From Rhizomys pruinosus (lineage: Eukaryota > Chordata > Mammalia > Rodentia > Spalacidae): a DNA stretch of 64,000 bases. The notes beneath the pieces are model-generated. The model made no database searches and was not told where the DNA came from. It saw only the letters and a program-made list of their open reading frames with translations. The translations under genes and the position numbers were made by a program. Below, piece after piece: positions 23,041 to 33,444 of the stretch (its first letter is position 1; every line of letters begins with the position of its first letter). The stretch covers positions 868,722 to 932,721 of the forward strand of contig VZQC01004719.1 in NCBI GenBank assembly GCA_009823505.1, written 5' to 3'.

Positions 23041-23184
23041 CGCTGGGCATGGTGGCACATGCCTTTAATCCTAGCACTCGGGAGGCAGAGGCAGGAGGAT
23101 CTTTGTGAGTTCAAGGCCAGCCTGGTCTAGAGAGTGAGTTCCAGGACAGCTGGGGCTACAGGGAGAACCTGTCTCAGAAAGACC

Positions 23185-23215
<31 letters not shown>

Positions 23216-23229
23216 CTAAACTAAACTAA
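23041..23229 (+). repeat. SINE B1 inserted in old L1, plus strand
   Basis: CGCTGGGCATGGTGGCACATG through CTAGCACTCGGGAGGCAGAG and CCTGTCTCAGAAAGACC, with a (CAAAA)n/(ACTAA)n tail. It divides the surrounding L1 ORF2 sequence and is therefore younger than that L1. Confidence 0.96.
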
Positions 23230-24384
23230 AACTTCAACCATATGATTCAGCTATGTCCGTCCTTGGCACAAAGCTAAATGATTCAATATCCCACTATAGA
23301 GATACTTGCTCAGTCTTGTTTGTTGCTATTCTTTTCACAATTGGTAGGAAGTGGAAAAAAAATTAAATGCCTATCAACCAATGAATGGAGAATGAAAATA
23401 TGTTACATTTCACAATGGAGTAGTATTCAGTAGTAATGGAAAAAATAAATTGTAAAATGTTCAGGTGAATTGATGGAAGTAGAAATTGTTATACTAAGTA
23501 AGGAAACATGTAATCAGAAAAACAAGTGACACATATTCTCCCCGATTTGTGGATCCTACTGCCAAATCCTTAGAGGGGAGTATACATCCTGATATAACTG
23601 CAGGAGCCAGGAAAATGGAAAGGAACCATGTGGGGAGAAGGGAAGAAAGAGTTTGAGATATAGTAGAAAACAGGAATTCTTAAGAAGGAAATGAGGGTAA
23701 ATGGAGAGTACATTAACTGGCAATGGAAGAGGGAAGAGAGGTAATGTTTAGGTGGTAAGAAAAGCCCAAGGGAAATGTAATATCTAACAAGCTTACTAAA
23801 AAGTATATGTATAATACAAATTGGGTACATGTGTATAGCCAAAATGTTAATATAACAAAAATTACAGTGACAGACGAAAGAAACAAAGCGCCCTTTGAGC
23901 TGTTAGTCAGGGTAGTATAAGAGACTCCTGAAAGACTGCAGACCATTTCCATAGCCCATACTTACCTCTCACAACTGCCCAAATGAAGTGAGGAAATGAC
24001 TGTGAGGTGCTCATCTTTTAGTGACACATCTCTATATCCAATGCTTATTCAACATTATAAAAGAAGGGGTGGAATAAATTCAAGATCCTGAGTGCCAAGA
24101 CACAGGCTGTGCGTTAATATATTCTAGCCTGGATTTGGAAGCTGCATGAATGAAATCTCTACAGTGTGGGAATCTAATATGATCTTCCTTATGACAAAGG
24201 CAGCTGATATGCCAAGGTAGATGGGGTAAATGTCATGGGCTCCCACTTCAAGAAGAAGAGCTTAAGAGAAATCAACAGACGCTGAGGGAGGGAGAATCAG
24301 TTTTCTTTAGGAACAAGCCTCCTGAGTGGTTATTAATACCAAGAAGGCAGGCTTAGTATGTGTGTATACATATGTATTATATGT

Positions 24385-24432
24385 AGCATATATATATATA
24401 TATATACACATACATATATGTAACATATATAT
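24385..24432. repeat. (TA)n/(CATA)n microsatellite
   Basis: Alternating TA, CA and CATA units inside the tail region of the old L1. Confidence 0.9.
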
Positions 24433-24550
24433 CAATAATAAAGAAAATTACACAAATGGAGAGTGGGGGAGCATAGATGGATTTGGTGAGGCTGGGGAAG
24501 GATGGAAATAAAGCAAAGACAATATGCATGTATTTCTAAAAAAAAAATAA

Positions 24551-25909
24551 ACAATAAGAATAAAAAATAAATGACTTGGTGGTAGGGCCCAACTACCTCT
24601 TCTACCTACGGGGGAGAATCATTCTTTGCCTCCTCTGAGCATCTTGTGGTGGTCATCCCTATCTGTCAGTCTTTAGCTTGCAATTATTTCATTACAATAT
24701 TTGCTTGCTAGCAAGTATATTCCCCATGTTAGTTTCTTCTTTTCCCTTATAAGTACACAAGTGTTGTTGCATTAAGGACCTATTCTTCACAGTTATTAGT
24801 TTATATTCCAAAAAATATTTACATCTGTAATCATATTCTAATATATTATGTTAGAATTACAATCTATCTTTTTAGAAAGCAAAAATTCAACAAATAGAAA
24901 TATGATTCAGATGAAATATATACAGAATTTCAAGCATAAAAATCACACTAAATTGTATTTTACATGTAGCGAACATAGTTGTTTCAGTGCAACATAACTT
25001 TAAAATCAAGGAAAAGTAAATATGGCAAAAGGTGAAAAGATTATTTCTAGGAAACCAATCGTCATATTACCATCCTCTTCAAGAGGCAATGATAGGTTAA
25101 GGTGTCATTTGAACCCATAGAAAACCATAGAACACAGCGTTACTGTTTTTTAGCATGATATAAGCTTGTAGTATTTGTCTGATTTAGAAAAATGGCTAAG
25201 TCCTGTGACTTTCAGGCAGTGAGAGTTGGGGGTCTGTTTAGGATTTGTTGTTTTCTGTGTCCTGGCACTTACTTGGTTATCATACAAATGATGCACTGAT
25301 ATCCTACCAGCAATTTCTGAACAACCAAAAGTCCCTGTGCATTTCAATACATAAGATTGGAATGCGTTAACCTCTAAATAAGTTCTTTTTAATTAGCTCT
25401 TCATAGAGTATCCTCTTAATTTATTTGATAAGGTTCTGAAAGTCTTTTCTCATTTCTCTTTTTAATCACTGACTTGGTCTTTAGCCACTCTTCAGTCTAC
25501 AATTTACTTATGTTTGGAGTGTTTATAGTTATAAAATTAGCTATTTTAAGAAAGTATTGCTTCTAGGCTAGCTTTCCATTTCTGTGACAAATGCCTCAGG
25601 AAAACAACTTCAAGGAGGAAAGATTTATTTTGGTTCAAGGTTTTAGTGGCTTCAGTTCATGTTCACTTGACTTTACGTGTTCTGGGCCAATGAATGTCAG
25701 TTTATTCTACAAAGTCTTACCTATTGCCAAATGTTTTGTGAAAAAAGAGAAAAGACAGCTTGAAAATGGACTCTTACTGGTGCCAACAGAGGATATGTTA
25801 TTAAAAATAATTTTTTCTGTTTGAGAAATTAGTCTATTGGTATATTTTTTCAATTATTTGAGTAAATTATAACAAGAGATAGCTCAAAATTCCATTTATA
25901 AAACCTTTT
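24551..25909. other. AT-rich non-coding sequence
   Basis: No gene or recognisable repeat seen in about 1.35 kb. Confidence 0.45.
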
Positions 25910-25926
25910 CCACCAGTAATTTTTTT

Positions 25927-26698
25927 AATTTTCATTTTTTTATTGATGCTTTGTGTATTTCATACATCATTTTCCAATTCAGTTCGGGCATATTTCCCTT
26001 TCCCTTCCCCCCACCCCACCCCACCCCATCCCAGATCATGCATTCTGCCATAACTTTCCTTCACCTTTCTGTCAGTTTTTTTTCATTTTTTAACAATAAG
26101 TGGTAATTTATGAGTACAAGCATCCTTCATGTAAAACCAATTTGCAAGCAGTTGTGCCCAAACCCACAGAGCCCATGGGTCCCACCGTCCAGCAGGGGGG
26201 GCGGGGGGGCTTGTATGTTCAATCAAGTTGATGAAATGAGTGTCCAGACTATATTGCTGTAGTTTCACCATTCACCCCAATTATAGCCCTTACATTCTAC
26301 CATGCCCTCTCTTCCGCAGACTGTTCCCTAGGCTTGGAAAAGGGGCACATATGGATGAGAAGCAAAACAGTCTACTTTCTCTGGAGCGGTTGTCTTGGAC
26401 TCTGGTAAATTCTGGCTGTTTCCTTTCATGGGCTGACAGTTTGTCCAGGAATAACCTTTCGATCCTACTAATGAAGCACAAGCAATTAGATATATAGGTA
26501 TTTAAACAGTACTAATTGTTATGGTAGGTTTCTTTGGTATAGACACAGAAGTTTGGATGGTATGCTAATCCATGAATTACATTTTTTTCTGTTAAATATG
26601 ACAGGTTCTTACTGTGGCTTATAACATCTCCTAACCATTAGAGGATGTAAGCTTGTGGCATCAGCTGTGGGTTATTCCTCCAAGGAGAGAGCTAATAG
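25927..26698 (-). mobile_element. L1 3' end (type A), 5'-truncated, minus strand, with TSD
   Basis: About 770 bases of the dominant L1 in antisense, from poly(T) and TTGATGCTTTGTGTATTTCATACATC to GGAGAGAGCTAATAGCC. A CACCAGTAATTTTTT-like TSD flanks it (25,911-25,926 and about 26,700-26,714). Only 3'UTR is present. It is a clean truncated insertion and a good reference for the terminal 770 bases of the family. Confidence 0.95.
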
Positions 26699-26714
26699 CC
26701 ACCAGTAATTTTTT

Positions 26715-27739
26715 AACAGTTAGAGATATACAAACTTTTCCATTTACTTTAGCATAACTTTAAGTACTGAGTCACCTCATACATTATGGGAATCCCATAC
26801 AAAATAATTGCTTTGTCTGTGTTTTCCATCTGATTATATACATGGTTAAATCAACCTTGTCAAAGGATTTGAGGCATACTGCCCATGTCACTTGCTTCTG
26901 TTGTTTCTGGGTAATAGACATAGAACAGGGTGATAAGAATGTAGTCTTAGAGAGCTGCTCACCTTGTGAAACTAATGAAGAAGAATGAGTAAAAGGAGAA
27001 GGAAGAGAAGGAGGAAGAGGAGGAAGAGGAAGAGGAGGAGGATGAGGATGAGGAGGAGGATGAGGAGGAGGAGGAGGAGAATAATTCACTCAAATTTTTG
27101 GAACGTAGAGTTTACAAAATTTTAAAAGCTAGTGACATATAGTATCCTCACATTTCTGCTTTAAGTTAGTGTCTAGAAAATACTGGGATGTTTGGTTTCA
27201 TTACTAAGAATATGTGTGCTTTTGGAAGTCACAGTTCGTTAGGTGCCAAGGAGATATCAGTGGCTATTCAATATTTTTGGTCTTCAGATTCAGGATGCTT
27301 ACATCTACAAACACATTTAGTTTAGTTTTTTTTTTTTTTTTCAGAATGTCCTAATTAGGGTACTTATATAAATTCTTTCTAAATGTTTCACTCAAAACAG
27401 TTCTACATGATTTCAGAGTAACTTTAGTGTAGAAAAATAATTAAAAAACAATGTTCATTGGGGTCAATTGATGATCTAAATTTAATATTCTAATCATCAT
27501 ACTCTGTCTCATTTGACTATTAACTTTATACATGTACTGGATTCATTGAAAAAGTCAACATTTAAATAGTGGTTGTGTTTACTCACTCCTCCTTTCACTA
27601 ACTTTCTTTAATTTTAAATCAAGGTGCAAAAAACCACATATTTTAAATATTACTTTAAGGGGATTGGTGAGCACATGACCCCACCCTTGTTTATGCTTTT
27701 AAACACTATAGGAAATTCAATGGTGTAATATAACTAAAT
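26715..27739. other. Non-coding sequence with (GGA)n tract
   Basis: A purine-rich GGA/GAGGAT tract lies at about 26,990-27,080. The 101-residue proline-rich frame on the opposite strand is only its translation. The rest is AT-rich without a recognised element. Confidence 0.55.
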
Positions 27740-27745
27740 AGTTAT

Positions 27746-28311
27746 TGTCGTTGTAGTTGTTGTTGTTCAATGTCTTTGAGTCATGCGTGACTGCATTCCA
27801 CATGCTGTCCTTCTCTTCTTGGCTCAGCTCCAGGACTTGTTTCCTGCCTGCAGGTCCACAGTCTCTAGGCTTCACTCCTGCAAGAAGGGGGGAGTGAAAA
27901 CCACAGGAGATCGCCCTGAAATGAACGGACTCACACACAGATCTGGGGAGGATAGGAACTCCGTTTATTTTCTGTCAGTGAGGTCTATATATTCAAGACT
28001 ACTGTGCTTTGGGCAAGGAAGTGGGGAGCAGGTGGAAGGGAGGGGTGAGCCATCTTGGTTCTAATGAGGGGGACTTCAGAGCTCCATTTTGTGCAACAGG
28101 TAACTAGAGGTGCGACATTTTGCTAAATGCCTCGAGGGAAGGGGCCTGGAACTTTGCAGAGATAGGGCGAAGCAAGAATCATTGTAATATCCTGAATCTT
28201 CCTGCTACAGATAACTCTGAATGCCCACAGAGATATCAGATAACTGGAGATCTCCCCGGACAGGTCTTACAAGTTCTTGCTTCAAGCCACACACAAAGTT
28301 TCATCCCCACA
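27746..28311 (-). repeat. Solo LTR of a class-II-like ERV family (copy 1), minus strand
   Basis: Homologous to 44,385-45,010 and 57,788-58,399: shared blocks CCACATGCTG, AGGAAGTGGGGAGCAGGTGG, CAACAGGTAACTAGAGGTG, AACTTTGCAGAGATA, CACAGAGATATCAGATAAC and CTTACAAGTTCTTGC. Read on the minus strand it has TATATAGACC (TATA-like) and AAATAAACGG (poly(A) signal) in LTR order. The presumed TSDs AGTTAT/CATTAT match at only 4 of 6 positions, so it is older than copies 2 and 3 or its border is off by a few bases. Confidence 0.8.
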
Positions 28312-28429
28312 CATTATCATTAAAATTGTATAGTATTTATCATGTATTTTGATTACATTTTAATATGTCATATGGTTGTTCTTAGAAACTTGATCTACTA
28401 GAATATTGAAGTTGAAAATTAGAATTCAT

Positions 28430-28641
28430 TTTTTTAAATATTTTATTTATTATTATTTTTTAATGTGTATGAGTGTTTGGCCTGAGTGGAAGTACACCCA
28501 TGTAGTGCAAAGCCTGCAGAGGCTAGAAGAAGGTCTCAAATTCCATGGAACTGGAATGATGGATGTTGTAAGCCTCTTTGTGGATGCTAGGAATTGAATC
28601 CAGGTCCCCTGGAAGAAAAGCAAGTGTTCTTAACTGCTAGG
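28430..28641 (-). repeat. SINE B2, antisense, left part split by a provirus
   Basis: Antisense B2 from the T-rich tail through GCAGAGGCTAGAAGAAGGTC and TGGATGCTAGGAATTGAATCC to TTAACTGCTAGG (28,630-28,641), where the ERV begins. The missing 5' end of the B2 is found at 31,726-31,751. Confidence 0.93.
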
Positions 28642-28642
28642 T

Positions 28643-28999
28643 TGTGGCATGTGTCCCCAAATGAATTAAGAGACCACAAGGTTTTAGGCACTCCCAGTTA
28701 AGGTTTACCTCAGGGTAGCCAGGGCTAAGCTGAAATGAAAATAGAGCCAGCACTGAATGTTATTTGGCCAGGGAATTTAAAGGGAGTGGTTAAGAACTTG
28801 GGTAAGAGGTGAGGGAAGGGTATTAATCAGCAAGTGTCCAGCTTTTCAAAGAAAGCAGAAGATTCCCAAGTATTCTGTGATGGCCTGCTGTTCCATAAGC
28901 AAAGGCAGGCTGCTAAAGCAGGTTTCTTGGTGCCCCCTGGATTGTCAGCTGCTGCAATTCAAATGGATTCCAGGTTATTGAGGAATTCAGGCCCTACTA
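28643..28999 (-). repeat. 3' LTR of an ERV1-type provirus, minus strand
   Basis: Aligns over its length with 31,381-31,725: GAGACCACAAGGTTTTAGGC, GAAAATAGAGCCAGCA, GATTCCCAAGTATTCTGTGA, CTGCTGTTCCATAAGCAAAG and CAAATGGATTCCAGG occur in the same order in both. Being the left copy on the minus strand, it is the 3' LTR. The two LTRs differ at many positions, so the insertion is old. Confidence 0.9.
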
Positions 29000-29239
29000 T
29001 TCCAGCCTTTTGGTTTTTATAGGAATAGGGGTGATGGTTTGTTTTCTGTAACTGCTTCAGAGCTGAGAATGGATGCCCTGGGAGTGGGGGTTTCAGGCTG
29101 AAAAGTCAGGATGTGATTCTCCATCTTAGTTACTCTGGATACCCAGTGTCTGGCCCAGAACAATAGTGGTCAGCTGCTGATAACCGATTTTCCCTTCTGC
29201 AACTGAGAGAAGAAGCTGGTTAAATCTTATATGCGTAAA

Positions 29240-29760
29240 GCGTTGGATTTGGTTTTGGAAATATCATAAATGGCATGCAGCCACCATGCACAAAACTCCT
29301 AGTACTGTCAAAGGGCCAGTAAAGGCATTAGCCATGGAAAGATCGGTGCCCAGGGACCTGAATTAGAGGGCCCTCTCTATTGGAGGACCTCTGTGAAAGG
29401 TCGTGCAGTACTTTCTGCAGACAGTGGATATTTTGTTCCACCTTTCCTGAGGTAGTAAGGGTGGTAGGGAACATGAAGCCTCCAAGTGATGCTCAGAGCC
29501 CAAAAGACTGAGTGGGTCACTTTCGAGACAAAAGCTGGACCATCGTCTGACTGAAGGCTAAGAGGAAAACCAAAGCATGGGAAAATATGCTGGATCAGAT
29601 GGGTAGCAACAATATCTGATGTTGCCTTCTTGGTGGGGAGATCTATTCAGCCAGAAAAGGTATCAACCACAACTAAGAGATATCTGACATCCTTACTCGG
29701 AGGCATGTGGGTAAAATCAATCTGTCTTCCCACTGACAACCACCATGGAGATATGTGAGG
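29240..29760 (-). pseudogene. Retroviral integrase fragment (ERV pol), minus strand
   Basis: The minus strand reads an integrase catalytic core. The motif VDTFSGW (about 29,641-29,665) carries the first catalytic aspartate, and SDDGPAFVSKV (about 29,520-29,553) carries the second. A GKVEQ-like segment with the glutamate (about 29,440) is in another frame, so at least one frameshift separates D and E. The wording around these residues is of the gammaretrovirus-like (ERV1) type. N-terminal zinc finger and the rest of pol were not found. Broken, cannot encode an enzyme. Confidence 0.85.
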
Positions 29761-30417
29761 GGAAAGTTTTGCCTGGGTAGGAAGGAAGAACTTACCTCCT
29801 GGTACCCATGCCTATCCTGTTCCTCCTGGCCATTGTAAACTTTAAACTCCATTTCAAACAGGGGGTGGCTAGTCCTTGTTCTAAATGCCCAAGTATTTTT
29901 TTTTCCTTATATCAGGAGCAGATTGGAGAATAAAATGATAGTTTATCATAAGAGTGCTTTCATGAGATTCAGGGTCATAGTGGATGTAACTTTATGAGAG
30001 CCTAGGTGAATCTAGATAGCAATTTGGAAGTGTTTTGTTGTTATCTTGGATGACTTCCTGAAGATTACCAAAAATTAACTATTTCATGGGAAGTCTTCAG
30101 AAGACTGGCCAAGAGAACATGATGAGAATGGCAGGAGGAATAGAGAGAAGGACATGAGCAAAGGGCGAAGAATGCCTGTGCAAAGAGACATTCTAGGGCC
30201 CTGGCTAAAGTGTTTCAAAGCTTTGCAATTTCTGGGATCTAGTGTATCCAGATAATATTATTATCTAATTGATACACTGACCAGATAGAACAGAGAATCT
30301 TTAAGGAGTTTAGGCTCAATGTCCTTTGAAAGACTGAGTTCTTCCAAAGAAAGTAGGATACACTCCATGGGGATGAGACCCTGGGCAGGGAGAGGGTAAG
30401 AAGGAGAGAAAAAGGGA

Positions 30418-30427
30418 GGGAGGGAGG

Positions 30428-30494
<67 letters not shown>
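30418..30494. repeat. (GGGA)n/(GA)n microsatellite
   Basis: About 75 bases of GA repeats preceded by GGGA units, inside the ERV interior. The serine/leucine-repeat frame on the other strand is an artefact of this tract. Confidence 0.97.
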
Positions 30495-30497
<3 letters not shown>

Positions 30498-31380
30498 CTG
30501 TAGGAAAGAAATAAAGCCTTTAGGCTCAGAAGCACCTTCTGAAAATTAGGATGCGTCCACCCTAATTTCAGGGGTGGCAGACAGAATCCACAGGCCTACA
30601 AAACCCACATCCTGGACAGAGTGGTGGTGGAGGATTCCAAAACAGGGTCCTCAGGCCGGGAAAGCCAGCACCCTGGAGACAACAGGGGCGGGACTGAAAA
30701 GGAAAAAAAAATGAGTCTAAATTCTGTCTCCAATGTCCTGGAGGACAGTGTTCCAGATGGTGGCTCGGCCTGGAGCCAGGGTTCGAGGACTTTCTGATAC
30801 ACTGGTTCTTGGGAAAGTTCTAAAAGGGAAAGAGGAGGTAAAAATGTGAAGAAGGGAAGAGGAAATAAGGAGGCAGAATAAAGTAGATTAGATGTCTGGG
30901 AAGAGAGCAGAGGGAATGTTGTGGCAGAGGAGAGAGGACATACAAACGGGATCACACAGTAAGGGAGGGGTGGGAGGTCGCATGGCTCCGCATTCAGATG
31001 CCTGTCTGGGCAGCCACCTATGAGGTGACTTAAGAGGTCTTACCAATAGGGCCATGCATATAAACCCTCTGCTTGGTCACCATGTGGTGAGTGCCCCATG
31101 ATGTGAATCCACAGCAGCAAAACCCAGAACTGCTGATTAGGGTCCGATCAGATTCCATAGCCTGTCAGAGCCATGGAATCATACCATGCCCACTAACTCA
31201 CACTCACAGTCACACAAGGATAGGGTAGGGTGGGAGAAGGAGGAGTAGAGATGGTACCTTTGTCGAATCGAAGGTGGGTGTTCTCTGGCCTGTGCCTGGT
31301 AGTAGGTCTGACCTGAGGCCTTTACCAGCTCCCGTGGGAGGTGGGGGGCTAATCTGAGTCCATGACACCAGAATGTTAGG

Positions 31381-31725
31381 TTATGGCATATGAATAAAGA
31401 GACCACAAGGTTTTAGGCCTTCTGGGATAAGTTTTACTTCAGGGTTGCAGGAGCTAAGCTTAAATGAAAATAGAGCCAGCATTGAATGGCTTTTGGCCAG
31501 GGCATTTGAAGGGAGTAGGTAAGAACTCAGGTAAGGGGTAGGGGAAGGGTGTTGTGCTGCAATTCTCCAACATCTAAAGGAAAGAAGATTCCCAAGTATT
31601 CTGTGATAGCTTGCTGTTCCATAAGCAAAGACAGGCTGGTAGAACAGGTTTCTTTGCACTGCTTGGATTGTCAGCTGCTGCATTTCAAATGGATTCCAGG
31701 TCTTTGAGGAATTCAGATCCTAACA
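31381..31725 (-). repeat. 5' LTR of the ERV1-type provirus, minus strand
   Basis: 345 bases homologous to 28,643-28,999, in the same orientation, closing the provirus on its 5' side. It ends CTAACA and is followed immediately by TTAACCACTAAG, the repeated B2 target sequence. Confidence 0.9.
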
Positions 31726-31751
31726 TTAACCACTAAGCCATCTCTCCAGCC
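31726..31751 (-). repeat. SINE B2, antisense, right part
   Basis: TTAACCACTAAGCCATCTCTCCAGCC is the tRNA-like head of the B2 interrupted at 28,641. Its first 12 bases repeat the left junction. Confidence 0.88.
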
Positions 31752-32135
31752 TGGCAGTTCTTTCCTTTATACTCACGTTTGGCTGGTTGTATTGCTCACA
31801 GTAAGGAACCTGGCCATTGCATTTCTTTGTCTGTTGAATTAATTCATCAAGCAGCTATCTTGGGACAGATGCCTACCCAATAAACTTCAAAAGTGGGAAT
31901 GACCTTTGTTGGCACTAGTTCATTTGTCAAATCCTATTGAAGTTTGGACTGTTACCAGTAATAAAGAAGTGAGAAGAGGGAAGAGTTCTCAAAAGATAAT
32001 TTACAAGCTGACTGCTGTCTACAGATGTGTCTCTTGCCTGAATGGTATTTAAAAGTGATTGGATGAGCAAGAACTGACTTTGGATAGGCTGACTAGATCT
32101 CAGGGAGTGAACAGGCATTGAGAAATGGCTGGGAA
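31752..32135. other. Non-coding sequence, no recognised element
   Basis: No gene or repeat recognised. Confidence 0.45.
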
Positions 32136-32137
32136 AA

Positions 32138-32295
32138 TAATTTGGCACAATAGACACTGATACAATGACAGAATGTACGAAATATGGAGGTAGGGGGGTA
32201 CTGCTGGACGGTGCCAATTGAGAAGGCGTTATAAAGGTGATTAAGACTGAGAAGTTATATATGAAATACACAAAAATTCAATAAATTCTTTTAAA
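32138..32295 (+). mobile_element. Old L1 3' terminus, plus strand
   Basis: GAGGTAGGGGGGTACTGCTG followed by TATATGAAATACACAAAAATTCAATAAATTC is an L1 terminus, diverged from the main family. Confidence 0.75.
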
Positions 32296-33021
32296 AAGTT
32301 ATTTTCAAAGCACCTGAAAGTAAAATAATAAACACAAAATACTAGTGGCCTGATGACAGCTGTCCTCACATCCTGAGAAACCCATAGCATATAAATAGTT
32401 ATAATGAGAGTTGTGTCAAAGATAATTGTTTCTTATGGAAGAGATACACTTTCTAGACCACAGTTCTATGGTGGTGATCTACCTTGCTATATTATCTTCC
32501 AGTGCCTAGCATTGTCAGAGTTGTCTGTCCTATGGGTAATTGTCCTATTATTGATTTTTTTTTGAAGGAGAGGAACTAACAATCTGATGGTCACTTAATT
32601 ATGGCAAATTACACTGTCACCTCTAGATTGAATCTTGAGCCTATTCTTCATTACTAATTTGAGTATACTCTCATCGAACAATTACATTTCTCCTCAACTT
32701 GGAACTCTGGTCCACTCCTGTGAGCTGGTGCCATGCTCCGCCCCCCTACGCTGAAGCTACAGTCTCCTTCTGTGCTCAGACCTGTGGTCCTCATCCATGA
32801 GGTATCTTTCATATTCCTCTGGTGGTGGTGTGGGCTAATGATGGAACAGACTGGAGGACATAGGACTTCCCAAATTGGGCAACAGTTTCACCCTTCTCTG
32901 ATTGGCTGCATTTCCAAACACTCTCTCCTGAATCCCAGATTGTGCAAGGCAGAGGCTTTGTCTCCGAGTTAGACTGATACTGGAGACAGGGGGCCGGAGG
33001 TGGGGGTGGGGGCATTAGTTC
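32296..33021. other. Non-coding sequence, GC-richer toward the LTR
   Basis: No gene recognised. 32,700-33,020 is GC-richer with CCGCCCCCC and GATTGGCTG (CCAAT on the other strand) and may be part of an ERV remnant next to the LTR. Confidence 0.4.
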
Positions 33022-33025
33022 CTGT

Positions 33026-33440
33026 TGAGGAGACAGAGTTAATTCCAGACCCCGACTCTGGACAAACAAAGGTTAAGCATTCACCTTTCCCAGGCAAAAG
33101 TCCACCAGATGTATCCGGGGCATTGAGAAACAGGCCGGGTGGTATTCACTTTCCCCCAGGCTGAAGTCCACCAGATACGTCCAAGGATTAGGAAACAGGG
33201 CTGGTCTGAACCAATAAAGAAAAATTCCCCTAGACCACCCAACCCCCTGCTTGTGGTTTTTCCTTTAAAAGATCCTCCCACCCCACCCCCACCCCGCAGC
33301 TGTGGGACTGCTTCTCCCAGCCTGCTGTGTCAGGAGGGTGGTGGCGGTACAAGCTCAAGCTTGAATTAAAGATGCTTTGTATTTACCTCGGAGCCATGTG
33401 TCCTGTGGTCTTTTGGGGTCCCAGTGACCTGGGCATAACA
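33026..33440 (+). repeat. Gammaretrovirus-like solo LTR, plus strand
   Basis: U3 holds a ~65-base direct repeat (33,079-33,134 and 33,144-33,199; shared ATTCACTTTCCC, AGTCCACCAGAT and AGGAAACAGG), as in gammaretroviral enhancers. It is followed by CCAATAAAG (33,211-33,219), TTTAAAAGATCC (TATA-like, 33,263-33,274), AATTAAAGATGC (poly(A)-like, 33,364-33,375), GTGGTCTTTTGGGG and the terminus CATAACA. TG/CA ends with a 4-base CTGT on each side (33,022-33,025; 33,441-33,444) fit an ERV1 insertion. The family is unnamed here. Confidence 0.8.
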
Positions 33441-33444
33441 CTGT

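Larger units (their letters stand above)
22920..24550 (+). mobile_element. Old L1: ORF2 end plus 3'UTR, plus strand
   Basis: The ORF2 3' region is recognisable from CCACTATGAAAATCAGTG, CACAATGGAGTAGTATTCAG and CTCCCCGATTTGTGGATCCT, spread over 22,920-23,560 and split by a B1. It then continues with a 3'UTR-like stretch containing GGGGAAGGATGGAAATAAAG and ends in an A-rich tail near 24,550. Stops and frameshifts throughout. It belongs to an older L1 group than the dominant family here. Confidence 0.75.
29000..31380 (-). mobile_element. Internally deleted ERV1-type provirus, internal region
   Basis: About 2.4 kb between two LTRs, much shorter than a complete 6-8 kb interior. Only an integrase segment is recognisable (29,240-29,760, minus). 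From 29,900 to 31,350 the sequence includes a long (GA)n tract and a C/T-rich 119-residue minus-strand frame of unknown nature (30,596-30,955). A candidate primer binding site at 31,353-31,370 ends in TGACACCA on the plus strand, resembling a tRNA-Leu 3' end, but it lies 10 bases from the LTR. No env or reverse transcriptase was recognised. Non-functional. Confidence 0.8.

Noticed and set aside
26784..27089. 101-residue proline-rich minus-strand frame
   Set aside because: Product of the (GGA)n tract on the opposite strand.
27720..27780. Start of LTR copy 1 as a (GTT)n microsatellite only
   Set aside because: The spacing to the conserved CATGC..CCACATGCTG block matches the 5' edges of copies 2 and 3, so it is a diverged LTR end.
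30239..30535. 98-residue serine/leucine-repeat frame
   Set aside because: Translation of a (GA)n microsatellite.
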